A stretch of 64,000 nucleotides of DNA from CAWDLX01 sp963753485 (GCA_963753485.1 CAVWCL010000020.1:310001-374000); one strand, 5' to 3'. Shown: positions 1-9,071, numbered from the stretch's first letter. Made by a program: numbers and translations. The notes: generated by a model not told the origin, from the letters alone.

Positions 1-2001
1 GACGGGTTCGCGACGGTGAACCTCGAGCACCCTCGCTCGGTGCTCAACCTCATGCGCGCGCACTACAGCCGCTACACCCCGGAGATGGTCGAACGCATCA
101 CCGGGATTCCCCGCGCCGACTTCCTGCAGGTCGCCCAGTTGGTGGGCCAGATGGGCAAGCCGGACAAGGTGATGACGATCGTGTACGCGGTCGGGCTCAC
201 CCACCACACCACCGGCGTCCAGCTCATCCGGTCGGGCGCGCTGCTGCAGCTCCTGCTGGGCAACATGGGCCGGCCCGGCGGCGGGATGAACGCCGAACGC
301 GGCCACGCCAACATCCAGGGCAACACCGATCACGCCATCTCCTGGGACATCCTGCCCGGGTACCTGAAGACTCCGGCACCGGGACAGCGGACGATCGCCG
401 ACTACGTGACCCAGAGCGCGAGCAAGAAACTGCTGCCCAACTCGCTCAACTTCTTCGGCACCAACTACCGCAAGTTCATGGTGAGCCTGCTCAAGGGTTG
501 GTACGGCGACGCCGCCACGGCGGCGAACGAGTTCGCCTTCGACTACCTGCCCAAGCCGGCCAGCAACGCATCCTGGCTGTCCATTTTCGACCAGGCGCTG
601 CGGGGCAAGATGGAGGGCGTCATGCTCTCCGGGATGACCGCGACCAGCATCGGCCCCGACTCCAATCAGATCCTGCAGGCACTGTCCAAGCTCAAGTGGC
701 TCTGCGTCATGGACGCCTTCCCGACCACGAGCTCGGAGTTCTGGCACGCTCCGGGCGTCGACGCGAGCACCGTACAGACCGAGGTGCTCCTGCTGCCCAC
801 CACGCACTGGATCGAGAAGGACGGGTCATTCACCAACAGCGGCCGGTGGGCCCAATGGAAAGACGCGGTGCTGCCCCCACAGGGTGAGTCCCGTCACGAT
901 CACTGGATCATGGCCGAGGTCTTCCAGCGGGTGCGCGACCAGTATCGCCAGCAGGGTGGCAAGTTTGCCGATCCGGTCCTCGCGCTCACCCTGCCGTACC
1001 GGGATCCGCGCAAGCCGGAGCTCGACGAGATCGCCCAGGAGATCAACGGCCGGGACCTGACGACCGGTCTTCGGCTGGCCACCTTCGGCGCGTTGAAGGA
1101 TGACGGCACCACGACCGCCGGTGACTGGATCTACACCGGCCACTACCCCGAAAGCGGGAACCTGACCCGCCGCCGCGACGGCGTGCAGGATCCGCAGCGC
1201 AACGACCCGACCGGGATGGATTTCTACCCCAACTGGGCGTGGAGTTGGCCGCTGAACCGCCGGGTGCTCTACAACCGTGCCTCGGCCGATCCGGCCGGTC
1301 ATCCGTGGGATCCGACCCGGCCCGGGATCCAGTGGGACGCCACCGCCGGCCTGTGGAAGGGCGACGTGCCCGATTACCCGCCGACCGCGGATCCGGCGAA
1401 GCCCGAATCGCCGCTGCCGTTCATCATGACCGGCGAGGGCACCGGACGGCTGTTCAGCAACGGGGTCGCCGACGGACCGTTCCCCGAGCACTACGAGCCG
1501 GTCGAGTCGCCGATCGACAATCCGCTGCACCCCGCGGTCTCGACCACCCCGGTCGCGTTCCTCTACGACGCGCTGGCCGGCCGCGCCAACCGGTTCGGCC
1601 GGGTGGACGAGTTCCCGTACGTCGCCACCTCGTACCGGCTGACCGAGCACGAGCATTACGTCACCCAGCACATCGAACACCTCGTGCAGCTGCAACCCGA
1701 AGCCTTCGTGGAGATCCCGGCCGAGCTGGCCCAGGAGAAGGGCATCGCGACCGGCGACCGGGTGCGGGTCTCGTCGAAGCGGGGCAAGCTCGAGGTGCGG
1801 GCGGTGGTGACCAAGCGCCTGGGACCGTTGCAGGTGGACGGAAAGAAGATCTACCAGATCGGCATCCCGATCCACTGGGGCTTCGTCGGCATCAACACCG
1901 GCCAGCATTGGCTGGCCAACGCGCTGACGCCGTTCGTCGGTGACGCCAGCTCCCGGACGCCGGAGTTCAAGGCATTCCTCGTCAACCTCGAGAAGATGTG
2001 A
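1..2001 (+). CDS. fdhA: Formate dehydrogenase major (molybdopterin) subunit, 5'-truncated
   Basis: C-terminal part of the catalytic subunit of a respiratory formate dehydrogenase, which oxidises formate to CO2 at a bis-MGD molybdenum/tungsten centre. The frame is open from base 1, so the N-terminus, with the [4Fe-4S] ligands and the active-site Sec or Cys, lies outside the window. About 666 residues are visible. They include molybdopterin oxidoreductase sequence (a GNMGRPGGGMNAERGHAN stretch near residue 90) and the C-terminal dinucleotide-binding domain (VEIPAELAQEKGIATGDRV, then IPIHWGFVG). The protein is followed at once by fdhE, an Fe-S subunit and a membrane subunit, and then by a full selenocysteine-insertion gene set. 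Family knowledge plus this context make a Sec-containing FDH-N/O type enzyme very likely, but the UGA codon itself cannot be seen. Confidence 0.93.
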   Translation, partial: DGFATVNLEHPRSVLNLMRAHYSRYTPEMVERITGIPRADFLQVAQLVGQMGKPDKVMTIVYAVGLTHHTTGVQLIRSGALLQLLLGNMGRPGGGMNAERGHANIQGNTDHAISWDILPGYLKTPAPGQRTIADYVTQSASKKLLPNSLNFFGTNYRKFMVSLLKGWYGDAATAANEFAFDYLPKPASNASWLSIFDQALRGKMEGVMLSGMTATSIGPDSNQILQALSKLKWLCVMDAFPTTSSEFWHAPGVDASTVQTEVLLLPTTHWIEKDGSFTNSGRWAQWKDAVLPPQGESRHDHWIMAEVFQRVRDQYRQQGGKFADPVLALTLPYRDPRKPELDEIAQEINGRDLTTGLRLATFGALKDDGTTTAGDWIYTGHYPESGNLTRRRDGVQDPQRNDPTGMDFYPNWAWSWPLNRRVLYNRASADPAGHPWDPTRPGIQWDATAGLWKGDVPDYPPTADPAKPESPLPFIMTGEGTGRLFSNGVADGPFPEHYEPVESPIDNPLHPAVSTTPVAFLYDALAGRANRFGRVDEFPYVATSYRLTEHEHYVTQHIEHLVQLQPEAFVEIPAELAQEKGIATGDRVRVSSKRGKLEVRAVVTKRLGPLQVDGKKIYQIGIPIHWGFVGINTGQHWLANALTPFVGDASSRTPEFKAFLVNLEKM

Positions 2002-2005
2002 CCGG

Positions 2006-2881
2006 ATGGCCGCCCCGCACCTGCACGCCGGCGCCAGCCCGTGGGTGAGCCAACGGGCGCGGGCCGAGCAGCTACGCGACCGGTACCCGTTCGCCGACCA
2101 GGTGCTGACTCTCTATCTGGCCCTGGTCGAGGTTTGGACAGAGCTGTGGGAGGTCGCCACGGCGCAGCGGCCGGAGCCGGCCCAGCTCTCCCGGTGGGCG
2201 GCCGAGCAGGCGGTTCCGGTCGTGCTCAAGGTGACCGAGGCCGCCGGCCCGCCGCCGCTGGCCACCGCGGTCAGCGCACTCGCCGAGGCCGATCCTGAGG
2301 CGCCCCTCGCCGGCTGGTTGGCCGGGCTCGAGCTGACCCCGGCCGAGCGCTACCTGGCCCGGGCGAGCCTGTGCGCTCCCCTGGCCGCGCTGGCGGCCGA
2401 TGCCGGTGCGGCCTGCGCGGCCGATCCGTCGCCGCGCGGTGACCGGCGTTGCCCACGCTGTGGTGGCCTACCACAGGTGAGCTACCGCAGTGCGGCGGGC
2501 GAGCGACTGGTCAGCGGCGCGCGTCACCTCGGCTGCTCGCGGTGCGGACACAGCTGGAGCTACTCGGCCAGCGCCTGCCCATCCTGCGCAGATACCCAAG
2601 CATCCGCACGAACCATCTACGCCGAGCACCGCGAGGGCCCGATCATCGCCGGCACCGAGGCGGTCGAGGAGGCCGAGGCCGCGAGCGGGTCCGACGGACC
2701 CACGTTTGCGCACCTTCGCCTCGAGGCGTGCGGGAGCTGCCGGCACTACCTCATCGACGTCGACCTGGGCCGCGATGGCCAGGCGGTGCCCGAGGTGGAC
2801 GAACTGGCGGCATTGCCATTGGCTCTGTACGCCGCCGACCAGGGCTTCACCAAGCTCTCGCTGAATCTGATGGGGTTGTGA
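2006..2881 (+). CDS. fdhE: Formate dehydrogenase accessory protein FdhE
   Basis: FdhE-type assembly factor of 291 residues, needed for maturation of respiratory formate dehydrogenase in the family. Four CxxC pairs are visible: CPRC near residue 149, CSRC near 178, CPSC near 192 and CGSC near 242. These are the rubredoxin-like metal-binding motifs of FdhE. An upstream in-frame ATG at 1940 would overlap fdhA by 62 nt. The ATG at 2006, four bases after the fdhA stop, gives a normal FdhE N-terminus and was chosen. Its stop overlaps the next start by one base (TGATG), so it is translationally coupled. Placement between the catalytic and Fe-S subunits is not the usual enterobacterial order. Confidence 0.9.
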   Translation: MAAPHLHAGASPWVSQRARAEQLRDRYPFADQVLTLYLALVEVWTELWEVATAQRPEPAQLSRWAAEQAVPVVLKVTEAAGPPPLATAVSALAEADPEAPLAGWLAGLELTPAERYLARASLCAPLAALAADAGAACAADPSPRGDRRCPRCGGLPQVSYRSAAGERLVSGARHLGCSRCGHSWSYSASACPSCADTQASARTIYAEHREGPIIAGTEAVEEAEAASGSDGPTFAHLRLEACGSCRHYLIDVDLGRDGQAVPEVDELAALPLALYAADQGFTKLSLNLMGL

Positions 2882-3732
2882 TGGCGCAGATCACGCCGGG
2901 CCAGGCCTATGGCTTCTTCACCGACACCAGCGTCTGCATCGGATGCAAGGCCTGTGAGGTCGCCTGCAAGGAGTGGAACCAGCTTCCGGGCAACGAGCCG
3001 ACCTTCGGCGACGGCTTCGACAACACCGGCAGCCTCGACGCCCAGAACTGGCGGCACGTGCAGTTCCTGGACCGGGTGCCCGACAAGCCGGTCGGCGCGG
3101 GTCAGGGACGGGCCTGGCTGATGATGTCCGACGTGTGCAAGCATTGCACCCACGCGAGCTGCCTGGAGGTCTGCCCTACCGGCGCCATCATCAGGACCGA
3201 GTTCGACACCGTCTTCATCCAGCCATCGGTCTGCAACGGCTGCCGCGACTGCATCTCGGCCTGCCCGTACGGGGTCATCGAGCTGGACCAGAACACCAAC
3301 GTCGCGCAGAAGTGCACGCTGTGCTACGACCGCCTGCAGGGCGGCTTGGAGCCGGCGTGCGCCAAGGCCTGCCCGACCGAGTCGATCCAGTTCGGGCCGG
3401 TGACCGAGCTGCGCCAGCGGGCGCAGCAGCGGGTGCAGGACCTGCACGGGCAGGGCGTGACCGAGGCCCGCCTCTACGGCGCGGACGACTCCATCTACGG
3501 TGGACTCAACGCGTTCTTCCTGCTCATGGACGAGCCGGAGGCGTACGGGTTGCCGGATGCCGCGAACGCGGTGCTGCCCAGTCGCAACAACGCGCTCGGC
3601 TACCTGGCCACGCTGGCCACCGCCGTCGTCGGCGTGATCGGCGGCTTGATCGCCCTGCGACGACGGCGGGAGCCGCCGGCCCCGAGCGCGGAGACCACCG
3701 ACACCCCGCTGACCGGGGCGGGTGTGCCGTGA
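2881..3732 (+). CDS. fdhB: Formate dehydrogenase iron-sulfur (beta) subunit
   Basis: Electron-transfer subunit of 283 residues carrying four [4Fe-4S] clusters between the catalytic and membrane subunits. Cysteine groups are clear: CIGCKACEVACK near residues 18-29, CKHCTHASCLEVCP near 87-100, CNGCRDCISACP near 118-129 and CTLCYDRLQGGLEPACAKACP near 145-165. A single hydrophobic segment near residues 240-260, followed by arginines, is the membrane anchor seen in FdnH/FdoH. The start overlaps the fdhE stop by one base. The 3' end overlaps the GTG start of the membrane subunit by four bases (GTGA). Confidence 0.95.
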   Translation: MAQITPGQAYGFFTDTSVCIGCKACEVACKEWNQLPGNEPTFGDGFDNTGSLDAQNWRHVQFLDRVPDKPVGAGQGRAWLMMSDVCKHCTHASCLEVCPTGAIIRTEFDTVFIQPSVCNGCRDCISACPYGVIELDQNTNVAQKCTLCYDRLQGGLEPACAKACPTESIQFGPVTELRQRAQQRVQDLHGQGVTEARLYGADDSIYGGLNAFFLLMDEPEAYGLPDAANAVLPSRNNALGYLATLATAVVGVIGGLIALRRRREPPAPSAETTDTPLTGAGVP

Positions 3733-4661
3733 GGTGGCTCGCCGACGCGGAGCACTTCGTCCGGGCCCCCGACTGGACCTGGTACATCCTGTTCTACTTC
3801 TTCTTCGCCGGCCTCTCCGGCGGCTCGTACGTGATCGCGGCGCTGCTGCGCCTGCACGGCGATCCGGCGGATGAGCCGGCCGCCCGGGTCGCCATCTACG
3901 TGGCGTTTCCGGCCCTGGTCCTCTGCCCGGTGCTGCTGACACTCGACCTCGGCCAGCCGCTGCGGTTCTGGCACATGCTGGTGAACACCACGCCTGGCGA
4001 AGTCGCGCCCATCTTCAGGTACTGGTCGCCAATGTCGGTCGGGGCCTGGGCCCTGCTCGTGTTCGCGATATTTGTGACCGTGTCCTTTGTGGATGCGTTG
4101 GTGCGCGATCGGGTGATCCGGCTGCGGCTGCTGGCGCGGATGCTCGACGGTGGGCTCGGCAAGCTCTGGATGGCGCTGGGTGGCCTCGTCGGTCTCTTCG
4201 TCGCCGGCTACACCGGCGTGTTGCTCGCGGTGTCGAACCAGCCGATCTGGAGCGACAGCTGGGCGCTGGGCGGCCTCTTCCTCGCCTCGGGGCTCACCGG
4301 CTCGGCCGCACTGGTCGGTTGGTTGGTCCACCACCGGGCCGACGCCCGGGGCAGCGTGCGGATCTTCGCTCGGTTCGAGCGGTTCTTCCCCTGGCTCGAG
4401 CTCCTACTGCTCGGCCTCTTCGTGGCGCTGCTGATCGGGCCGGGAACCATCGCACAGGCGTTCGCGTATCCGTGGTACCTGCTGTGGCTGGTCGCGGTCG
4501 CGGGCCTGGTGCCCGGCCTGACCGGCCGGGTCGGCGTACCCCGCGCGGTGAGCAGTGGTGGCGCCGTCGCGGTGAGCTCGCGCGGGGTCGCCTGGATCTC
4601 GATCCTGGTACTGGTGGGAACTCTGGCCCTGCGGGCCGCGGTAATCTTCAGCGCGCAGTGA
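3729..4661 (+). CDS. NrfD/PsrC-type membrane subunit of formate dehydrogenase
   Basis: Integral membrane protein of 310 residues with about eight hydrophobic helices, starting VRWLADAEHFVRAPDWTWYILFYFFFAGLSGGSY. The sequence looks like the NrfD/polysulfide-reductase membrane subunit family, which passes electrons to menaquinone, and not like the cytochrome b556 gamma subunit FdnI. A GTG start overlapping the preceding stop (GTGA) fits the coupled operon; no other start suits. The 3' end overlaps the convergent selB gene by 14 nt. In this operon it most likely anchors the FDH complex. Confidence 0.88.
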   Translation: MRWLADAEHFVRAPDWTWYILFYFFFAGLSGGSYVIAALLRLHGDPADEPAARVAIYVAFPALVLCPVLLTLDLGQPLRFWHMLVNTTPGEVAPIFRYWSPMSVGAWALLVFAIFVTVSFVDALVRDRVIRLRLLARMLDGGLGKLWMALGGLVGLFVAGYTGVLLAVSNQPIWSDSWALGGLFLASGLTGSAALVGWLVHHRADARGSVRIFARFERFFPWLELLLLGLFVALLIGPGTIAQAFAYPWYLLWLVAVAGLVPGLTGRVGVPRAVSSGGAVAVSSRGVAWISILVLVGTLALRAAVIFSAQ

Positions 4662-6393
4662 TCCGGTGCCGGCCGTCCGGGTCCCGCCGGGTCCGGCCGG
4701 TGGCGGCGAGGTGTTCCAGCAACGGGACGATGACCTTGCGGGAGGTGTCCAGCGCGGCCCGGGCCTCGCCCGCCGTGAACGGCTGGTCGAGTCCGGCGAG
4801 GACACCGGCGGCCATCGGCACCGCGTCCGGCAGCACCACCACACCCGGTGCCAGCCGTAGCAACCGGCGGGCGCGCACCGCCGCCGCGACCTCGGCGGCC
4901 CGCAGACCGGACGCGGCGAGTTCCTCGTCGGCCAATGCGGCGAATGCTCCGCGCAGCCGTCCTTCCAGCGCCGACAGCGCGTCCCGGACCGCCGGCGCCA
5001 GCGCATCCGGAGCCTCGGCGTGCACAATCACTCCGTTGCGGACGGTCAACGGCGCCGTCAGCAGCGCCGGGACCAGCCGGACGTCGGGCAGGTCGAGCGC
5101 CTTGCGCACCTCGTCGACCGCAAGGGGAGCGGCCGTCGGGTCGTCGGCCCGGCCGGCCACCATCGCCTTCAGCCGGGCCCGCAGCCCTCGGGCCAGATCC
5201 GGATCCACGAGCCAATCGCCAGCCAGCGCCGGCACCGGCGACTCGATCCCGATTTCGTGCAGCGTGCCCTGCCGGACGATGCCCCGGCGGCGCAGTTCAT
5301 CGCGGCCGTCCGGGGTGTCCGGATAGGTCGCCAGCTCGCTCGCCCGGCGCTGGTGGAACGTGCGGCGCCGCAGCGGCGGCGGGTCGAGATCGAGCAGGAT
5401 CGCGCCACCGGCCACCCCCCGGTCGGTGCGGAGCACGACCCGGTCGCCGACCCGCAGCGGCAACGGCTCGGCGAGGGTGAGGCGGGCGGTGTCGGGTCCG
5501 ATCGGGCGCAGCCTGGTCGGCACGGTGGCGGTGCCGACGTGGACGAGCAGGTCCGGCGGCAGATCCCCGGGCCGGCACAGCCGGGTACGCACATCCGTTA
5601 CCGCCGTCCCGCGGTAGCTGTGCGGCGTCATGAGGGCGTCACCCCGGACGATGTCGACCCGGCCCGGGGCGCGCAGGTTCAGGGCCACCCGGGCCACGCC
5701 GCTGACCTGGTCCACGTGCTGGTTGAGGGTTTGGATCTCGCGAACCGTGACCCTCGCGCCGCTTCGAGCCAGCTCGAGAACGTCGCCGGTGCGTACCGTC
5801 CCGGCCGTGAGGGTGCCGGTGACGACCAGGCCGGCGCCGCGGATGGTGAACCGGCGATCGACCCAGAGCCGGACCGGTGCCGCCGGGTCAGTGGCCGGCA
5901 GCCGGGCGATGAGGTCATCGAGTGCCGCCCGCAACTGGGGCAGGCCGTGTCCCGACCGGGCGCTCACCCCGATCCACGCGATGTCGCCGAGGCTGGTCGG
6001 CCGGATCTGCTCGAGGGCCTCTTCGGCGGCGAGTTCGGGCTCCATCAGGTCGGTCTTGGTGACCGCGAGCACCGCGTGGCGCACCTCAAGGGCGTGCAGT
6101 GCCAGCAGGTGCTCGGCCGACTGTGGCATCCAGCCCTCGTCCGCCGCGACCACGAAGAGCACGCCGGGCACCGGCCCGACACCCGCGAGCATGTTGGCGA
6201 CGAAGCGTTCGTGCCCGGGAACGTCCACAAAGGCCAATGGCGCGTTCGCGGTGTCGGTCCAGACGAAGCCCAGGTCGATGGTGAGGCCCCGGCGGCGCTC
6301 CTCTGCCCACCGGTCGGGCTCCATCCCGGTCAGCGCACGCAGCAGAGCCGACTTGCCGTGGTCCACGTGCCCAGCGGTCGCGATCACGTGCAT
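4648..6393 (-). CDS. selB: Selenocysteine-specific elongation factor SelB
   Basis: Translation GTPase of 581 residues that delivers Sec-tRNA to in-frame UGA codons next to a SECIS hairpin. The N-terminal G domain has GHVDHGKS (residues 8-15), DVPGHERF near 57 and TKTDLM near 110. These are followed by EF-Tu-like beta barrels and a long C-terminal region of winged-helix character (for example LDQPFTAGEARAALDTSRKVIVPLLEHLAATG). The start codon is an ATG 38 nt downstream of the tRNA-Sec gene on the same strand, so selC and selB are probably co-transcribed. The 3' end overlaps the FDH membrane-subunit gene convergently. Confidence 0.95.
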   Translation of the reverse strand: MHVIATAGHVDHGKSALLRALTGMEPDRWAEERRRGLTIDLGFVWTDTANAPLAFVDVPGHERFVANMLAGVGPVPGVLFVVAADEGWMPQSAEHLLALHALEVRHAVLAVTKTDLMEPELAAEEALEQIRPTSLGDIAWIGVSARSGHGLPQLRAALDDLIARLPATDPAAPVRLWVDRRFTIRGAGLVVTGTLTAGTVRTGDVLELARSGARVTVREIQTLNQHVDQVSGVARVALNLRAPGRVDIVRGDALMTPHSYRGTAVTDVRTRLCRPGDLPPDLLVHVGTATVPTRLRPIGPDTARLTLAEPLPLRVGDRVVLRTDRGVAGGAILLDLDPPPLRRRTFHQRRASELATYPDTPDGRDELRRRGIVRQGTLHEIGIESPVPALAGDWLVDPDLARGLRARLKAMVAGRADDPTAAPLAVDEVRKALDLPDVRLVPALLTAPLTVRNGVIVHAEAPDALAPAVRDALSALEGRLRGAFAALADEELAASGLRAAEVAAAVRARRLLRLAPGVVVLPDAVPMAAGVLAGLDQPFTAGEARAALDTSRKVIVPLLEHLAATGRTRRDPDGRHRITAR

Positions 6394-6431
6394 GGCTGTC
6401 CTCGCCGTACCAACTCCGGCCGTACCTGGGG

Positions 6432-6526
6432 TGGCGGAGGCGGACGGGAATCGAACCCGCCGACGCGTTCGTCACACGTCCCACGGCTTTGAAGGCCGCG
6501 GCCGGCACCAGCCGACAAACACCTCC
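6432..6526 (-). tRNA. selC: tRNA-Sec (anticodon TCA), CCA encoded
   Basis: A 95-nt selenocysteine tRNA read on the minus strand. The anticodon loop CTTCAAA sits at 6494-6488, with anticodon TCA at 6492-6490. Other hallmarks are a six-pair D stem closed by a four-base loop (TGGT), a long variable arm with about six pairs, a T arm with loop TTCGATT, and an eight-position acceptor stem whose innermost position is a U-C mismatch. The terminal CCA is encoded (plus-strand TGG at 6432-6434). The size and long D stem match bacterial selC. It lies between selD and selB on the same strand. Confidence 0.95.
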
Positions 6527-6569
6527 GCGAGGACGGTACCGCGATCTGTTCATCCGTGACCGGCCCGGG

Positions 6570-7613
6570 TCAGCCGAGGACGACCGGGAACTCGCCCGCG
6601 GCCACCAACTCGCCGATGACCGGGGCCCCGGGGATCTCGCCGGCGATCAACAGTCCGCCGGAGGTCTGGGCATCGGCCAGCAGCAGCGCGTCGAGCTCGG
6701 CCACGCCGCCGAAGGACGTGTGTGGTCGAACCCAGTCGAGGTTGCGCCGGGTGCCGCCGCTGATGTAGCCGTCGGCGGCGGCCGCCCGCGCCCCGTCGAC
6801 GTAGCTGATGGCGGCGGGATCCAGGACGACCGTCACCCCGCTCGCTCGGGCCAGCTTCAGCGCGTGCCCGAGCAGCCCGAACCCGGTCACGTCGGTCGCG
6901 CAGCGGCAGCCGGCCGCCAGCGCGGCCTGCGCCGCCGCCCGATTGAGGGTCGTCATCACGGCGACCGCCTGCTCGAAGACCTCGCCGGTCGCCTTGTGCC
7001 GGGCGTTGAGGACGCCGAGACCCAGCGGTTTCGTCAGCGACAGCGGCTGCCCGGCCCGCCCGGCGTCGGTGCGCAGCATCCGGTCGGGAGCGACCACGCC
7101 GGTCACCGCCAGCCCGTACTTCGGTTCCGGGTCATCGACACTGTGCCCGCCGGCGAGGTGGCAGCCGGCGGCCGCGGTGACCGCGAGCCCACCGCGCAGC
7201 ACCTGCGCGGCCAACTCGATCGGCAGCGCGTCGCGCGGCCAGCCGAGCAGGTTCACCGCCAGGACCGGGCGGCCGCCCATCGCATAGATGTCGGAGAGCG
7301 CGTTCGTGGCCGCGATCCGGCCCCAGTCGTACGGGTCGTCGACGACCGGGGTGAAGAAGTCGGTGGTCAGCACGATGGCCGGGGCGCCGTCGGGCATCCC
7401 CAGCACGGCGGCGTCGTCACCGGGATCGAGCCCGACCAGGAGCGGACCGTACTCATCGGCCAGCGCGGCGTCGATGGGGACGCCGGCCAGCAGGCGGTCC
7501 AGTTCCCCCGGCGGGATCTTGCACGCACATCCGCCGCCGTGGGCATACTGCGTCAATCGAACTCGGGTCAGCTGACTGGAACTGCCGTGGGAGGTGCCGG
7601 GGGACATGCCCAT
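6570..7613 (-). CDS. selD: Selenide, water dikinase (selenophosphate synthetase)
   Basis: Makes selenophosphate from selenide and ATP, the selenium donor for SelA. The protein is 347 residues, the length of E. coli SelD. The N-terminal active-site segment RLTQYAHGGGCACK carries Cys where some family members carry Sec. AIRS-type ATP-binding motifs follow (GLDPGDDAAV, TTDFFTPVVDD, NALSDIYAMGG). The open frame runs much further upstream, but only antisense to selA, so it was trimmed to the ATG at 7613 (alternative 7607). The start overlaps the divergent selA start. No gene separates it from selC. Confidence 0.93.
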   Translation of the reverse strand: MGMSPGTSHGSSSQLTRVRLTQYAHGGGCACKIPPGELDRLLAGVPIDAALADEYGPLLVGLDPGDDAAVLGMPDGAPAIVLTTDFFTPVVDDPYDWGRIAATNALSDIYAMGGRPVLAVNLLGWPRDALPIELAAQVLRGGLAVTAAAGCHLAGGHSVDDPEPKYGLAVTGVVAPDRMLRTDAGRAGQPLSLTKPLGLGVLNARHKATGEVFEQAVAVMTTLNRAAAQAALAAGCRCATDVTGFGLLGHALKLARASGVTVVLDPAAISYVDGARAAAADGYISGGTRRNLDWVRPHTSFGGVAELDALLLADAQTSGGLLIAGEIPGAPVIGELVAAGEFPVVLG

Positions 7614-8961
7614 GGGCTCATTCTTCGATGGCGACGGGGAGTTGTCATCAGCGCGCCCCGGCGCCGACCGGCGCCGGCGGATCCCGGCCACCGAGACGCT
7701 GCTCGCCGACCCCGACTTGGCGGCGGCCTGCGACCGAGTGGGCCGTCGGGTGGTGAAGGGCGTGATCACCGCCGCCCAGCAGCGCGCCCGGCGCGGCGAG
7801 ATTGGACCAGAGGAGGTCCTCGGCGCCGCGCGCGACGCCCTCCCCGCGTACGCGACCAGTCTCCGGGCGGTGGTGAACGCGACCGGAGTGATCATCCACA
7901 CCAACCTCGGCCGGGCGCCGCTCTCGCGGGCGGCGCGGGCGGCGCTGGGTGCCGCCGCCGGTGCCACCGACGTGGAGTTCGACCTGGAGACCGGCGAGCG
8001 GGGCGGCCGGGGGCGGGGCACACTGGCCGCGCTCGCGGCCGCGGTGCCGGGGGCGCAGGCTGCACACGTGGTCAACAACAACGCGGCCGCGCTGCTGTTG
8101 TGTGCCCTGGCCCTGGCCCGCGGCCGGGAGATCGTGCTGAGCCGCGGCGAGCTCGTCGAGATCGGCGACGGCTTCCGCATCCCGGAGCTGCTGGCCAGCA
8201 CCGGCGCGCGGGTGCGCGAGGTGGGCGCGACCAACCGGTGCACCCTGGGCGACTACGCCGACGTCATCGGCCCGCGTACCGGTTTCATCCTCAAGGTGCA
8301 TCCATCGAACTTCGTCGTATCGGGTTTCACCGCCGCGGTGGGAGTGGCCGAGCTGGCCAGCCTCGGACCGCCGGTCGTGGTGGACATCGGGTCCGGCCTG
8401 CTCGCTCCGCATCCGCTGCTGCCCGACGAGCCGGATGCGGTCACCGCGCTGCGGGCGGGCGCCGCACTGGTCACCGCGAGCGCCGACAAGCTGCTCGGCG
8501 CGGCCCAGGCCGGGCTCATCCTGGGCCGGCGCGACCTGGTCGAGCGGCTGCGCCGCTTCCCGGCCGCGCGTGCGGTACGGGTCGACAAGCTCACCCTGGC
8601 CGCTCTGGAGGCGACGCTCGTCGGACCGCCAACCCCGGTGCGCGTCGCCCTGGAGGCGCCGGTGGCGGCGCTCGCCGCCCGGGCGGAGCGGGTCGCCGAC
8701 CGCCTGCGCGCCGCCGGCGTCGACGCGCAGGCGGTGGACTCGGTCGCGGTGGTCGGGGGTGGCGCCGCACCGGGGGTGAACCTACCCAGCGCGGCGGTCA
8801 GCCTTCCGGTGGCGCTCGCCGCGGCGCTGCGCCGCGGCGAACCTCCGGTGGTCGGACGGGTTGACGGCGACCGCTGCCTGCTCGACCTGCGCACGGTGCC
8901 GCCCGAGGACGACCCGACCGTGCTCGCCGCCGTCCTCACCGCCGCCGGCCGCGACGATTGA
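7606..8961 (+). CDS. selA: L-seryl-tRNA(Sec) selenium transferase
   Basis: PLP enzyme that converts seryl-tRNA-Sec to selenocysteinyl-tRNA-Sec. It is 451 residues from the ATG at 7606, which has a GGAGGT 10 nt upstream. NATGVIIHTNLGRAPLS is the family signature, and SADKLLGAAQAG carries the PLP lysine at about residue 295. In-frame starts at 7594 and 7612 are possible. The chosen start overlaps the divergent selD start by eight bases, so each gene's start region is inside or against the other's coding sequence. With selD, selC and selB it completes the Sec pathway. Confidence 0.92.
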   Translation: MPMGSFFDGDGELSSARPGADRRRRIPATETLLADPDLAAACDRVGRRVVKGVITAAQQRARRGEIGPEEVLGAARDALPAYATSLRAVVNATGVIIHTNLGRAPLSRAARAALGAAAGATDVEFDLETGERGGRGRGTLAALAAAVPGAQAAHVVNNNAAALLLCALALARGREIVLSRGELVEIGDGFRIPELLASTGARVREVGATNRCTLGDYADVIGPRTGFILKVHPSNFVVSGFTAAVGVAELASLGPPVVVDIGSGLLAPHPLLPDEPDAVTALRAGAALVTASADKLLGAAQAGLILGRRDLVERLRRFPAARAVRVDKLTLAALEATLVGPPTPVRVALEAPVAALAARAERVADRLRAAGVDAQAVDSVAVVGGGAAPGVNLPSAAVSLPVALAAALRRGEPPVVGRVDGDRCLLDLRTVPPEDDPTVLAAVLTAAGRDD

Positions 8962-8973
8962 TGGCGCTCGAGT

Positions 8974-9020
8974 GTTAGCAAGGGCACCCTCTTAACGGAT
9001 TCAGTCGAGCAGGGTGCCCC
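8974..9020. repeat. Dispersed GGGCACCC inverted repeat, copy 1 (incomplete)
   Basis: The left arm begins GTTAGCAAGGGCACCCTC at 8974. A partial right arm, AGGGTGCCCC, lies at 9011-9020. Fuller versions of the same sequence occur at 22621-22674 and 35486-35539. It lies between the convergent ends of selA and the GAPDH gene, where a bidirectional terminator would be expected; that role is an inference. Confidence 0.75.
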
Positions 9021-9071
9021 TCCAAACCAGTGGGCGGGTCACAGCCACCGCCAAACGTGCCCGTTCGCGGA

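Noticed and set aside
826..1908. Long open frame antisense to fdhA (360 codons)
   Set aside because: It mirrors the high-GC codon pattern of fdhA, has no recognisable motif and lies wholly within a strongly supported gene.
5020..6492. 490-codon plus-strand frame antisense to selB
   Set aside because: Low-complexity Arg/Gly-rich product, no domain. selB on the other strand is unambiguous.
7530..7560. Sec codon in SelD
   Set aside because: The active-site position reads GGGCACK with Cys codons, so SelD itself is not a selenoprotein here.
6570..8243. 557-residue extended SelD
   Set aside because: The extra N-terminal 200 residues are antisense to selA and resemble no SelD. The start was trimmed to 7613.
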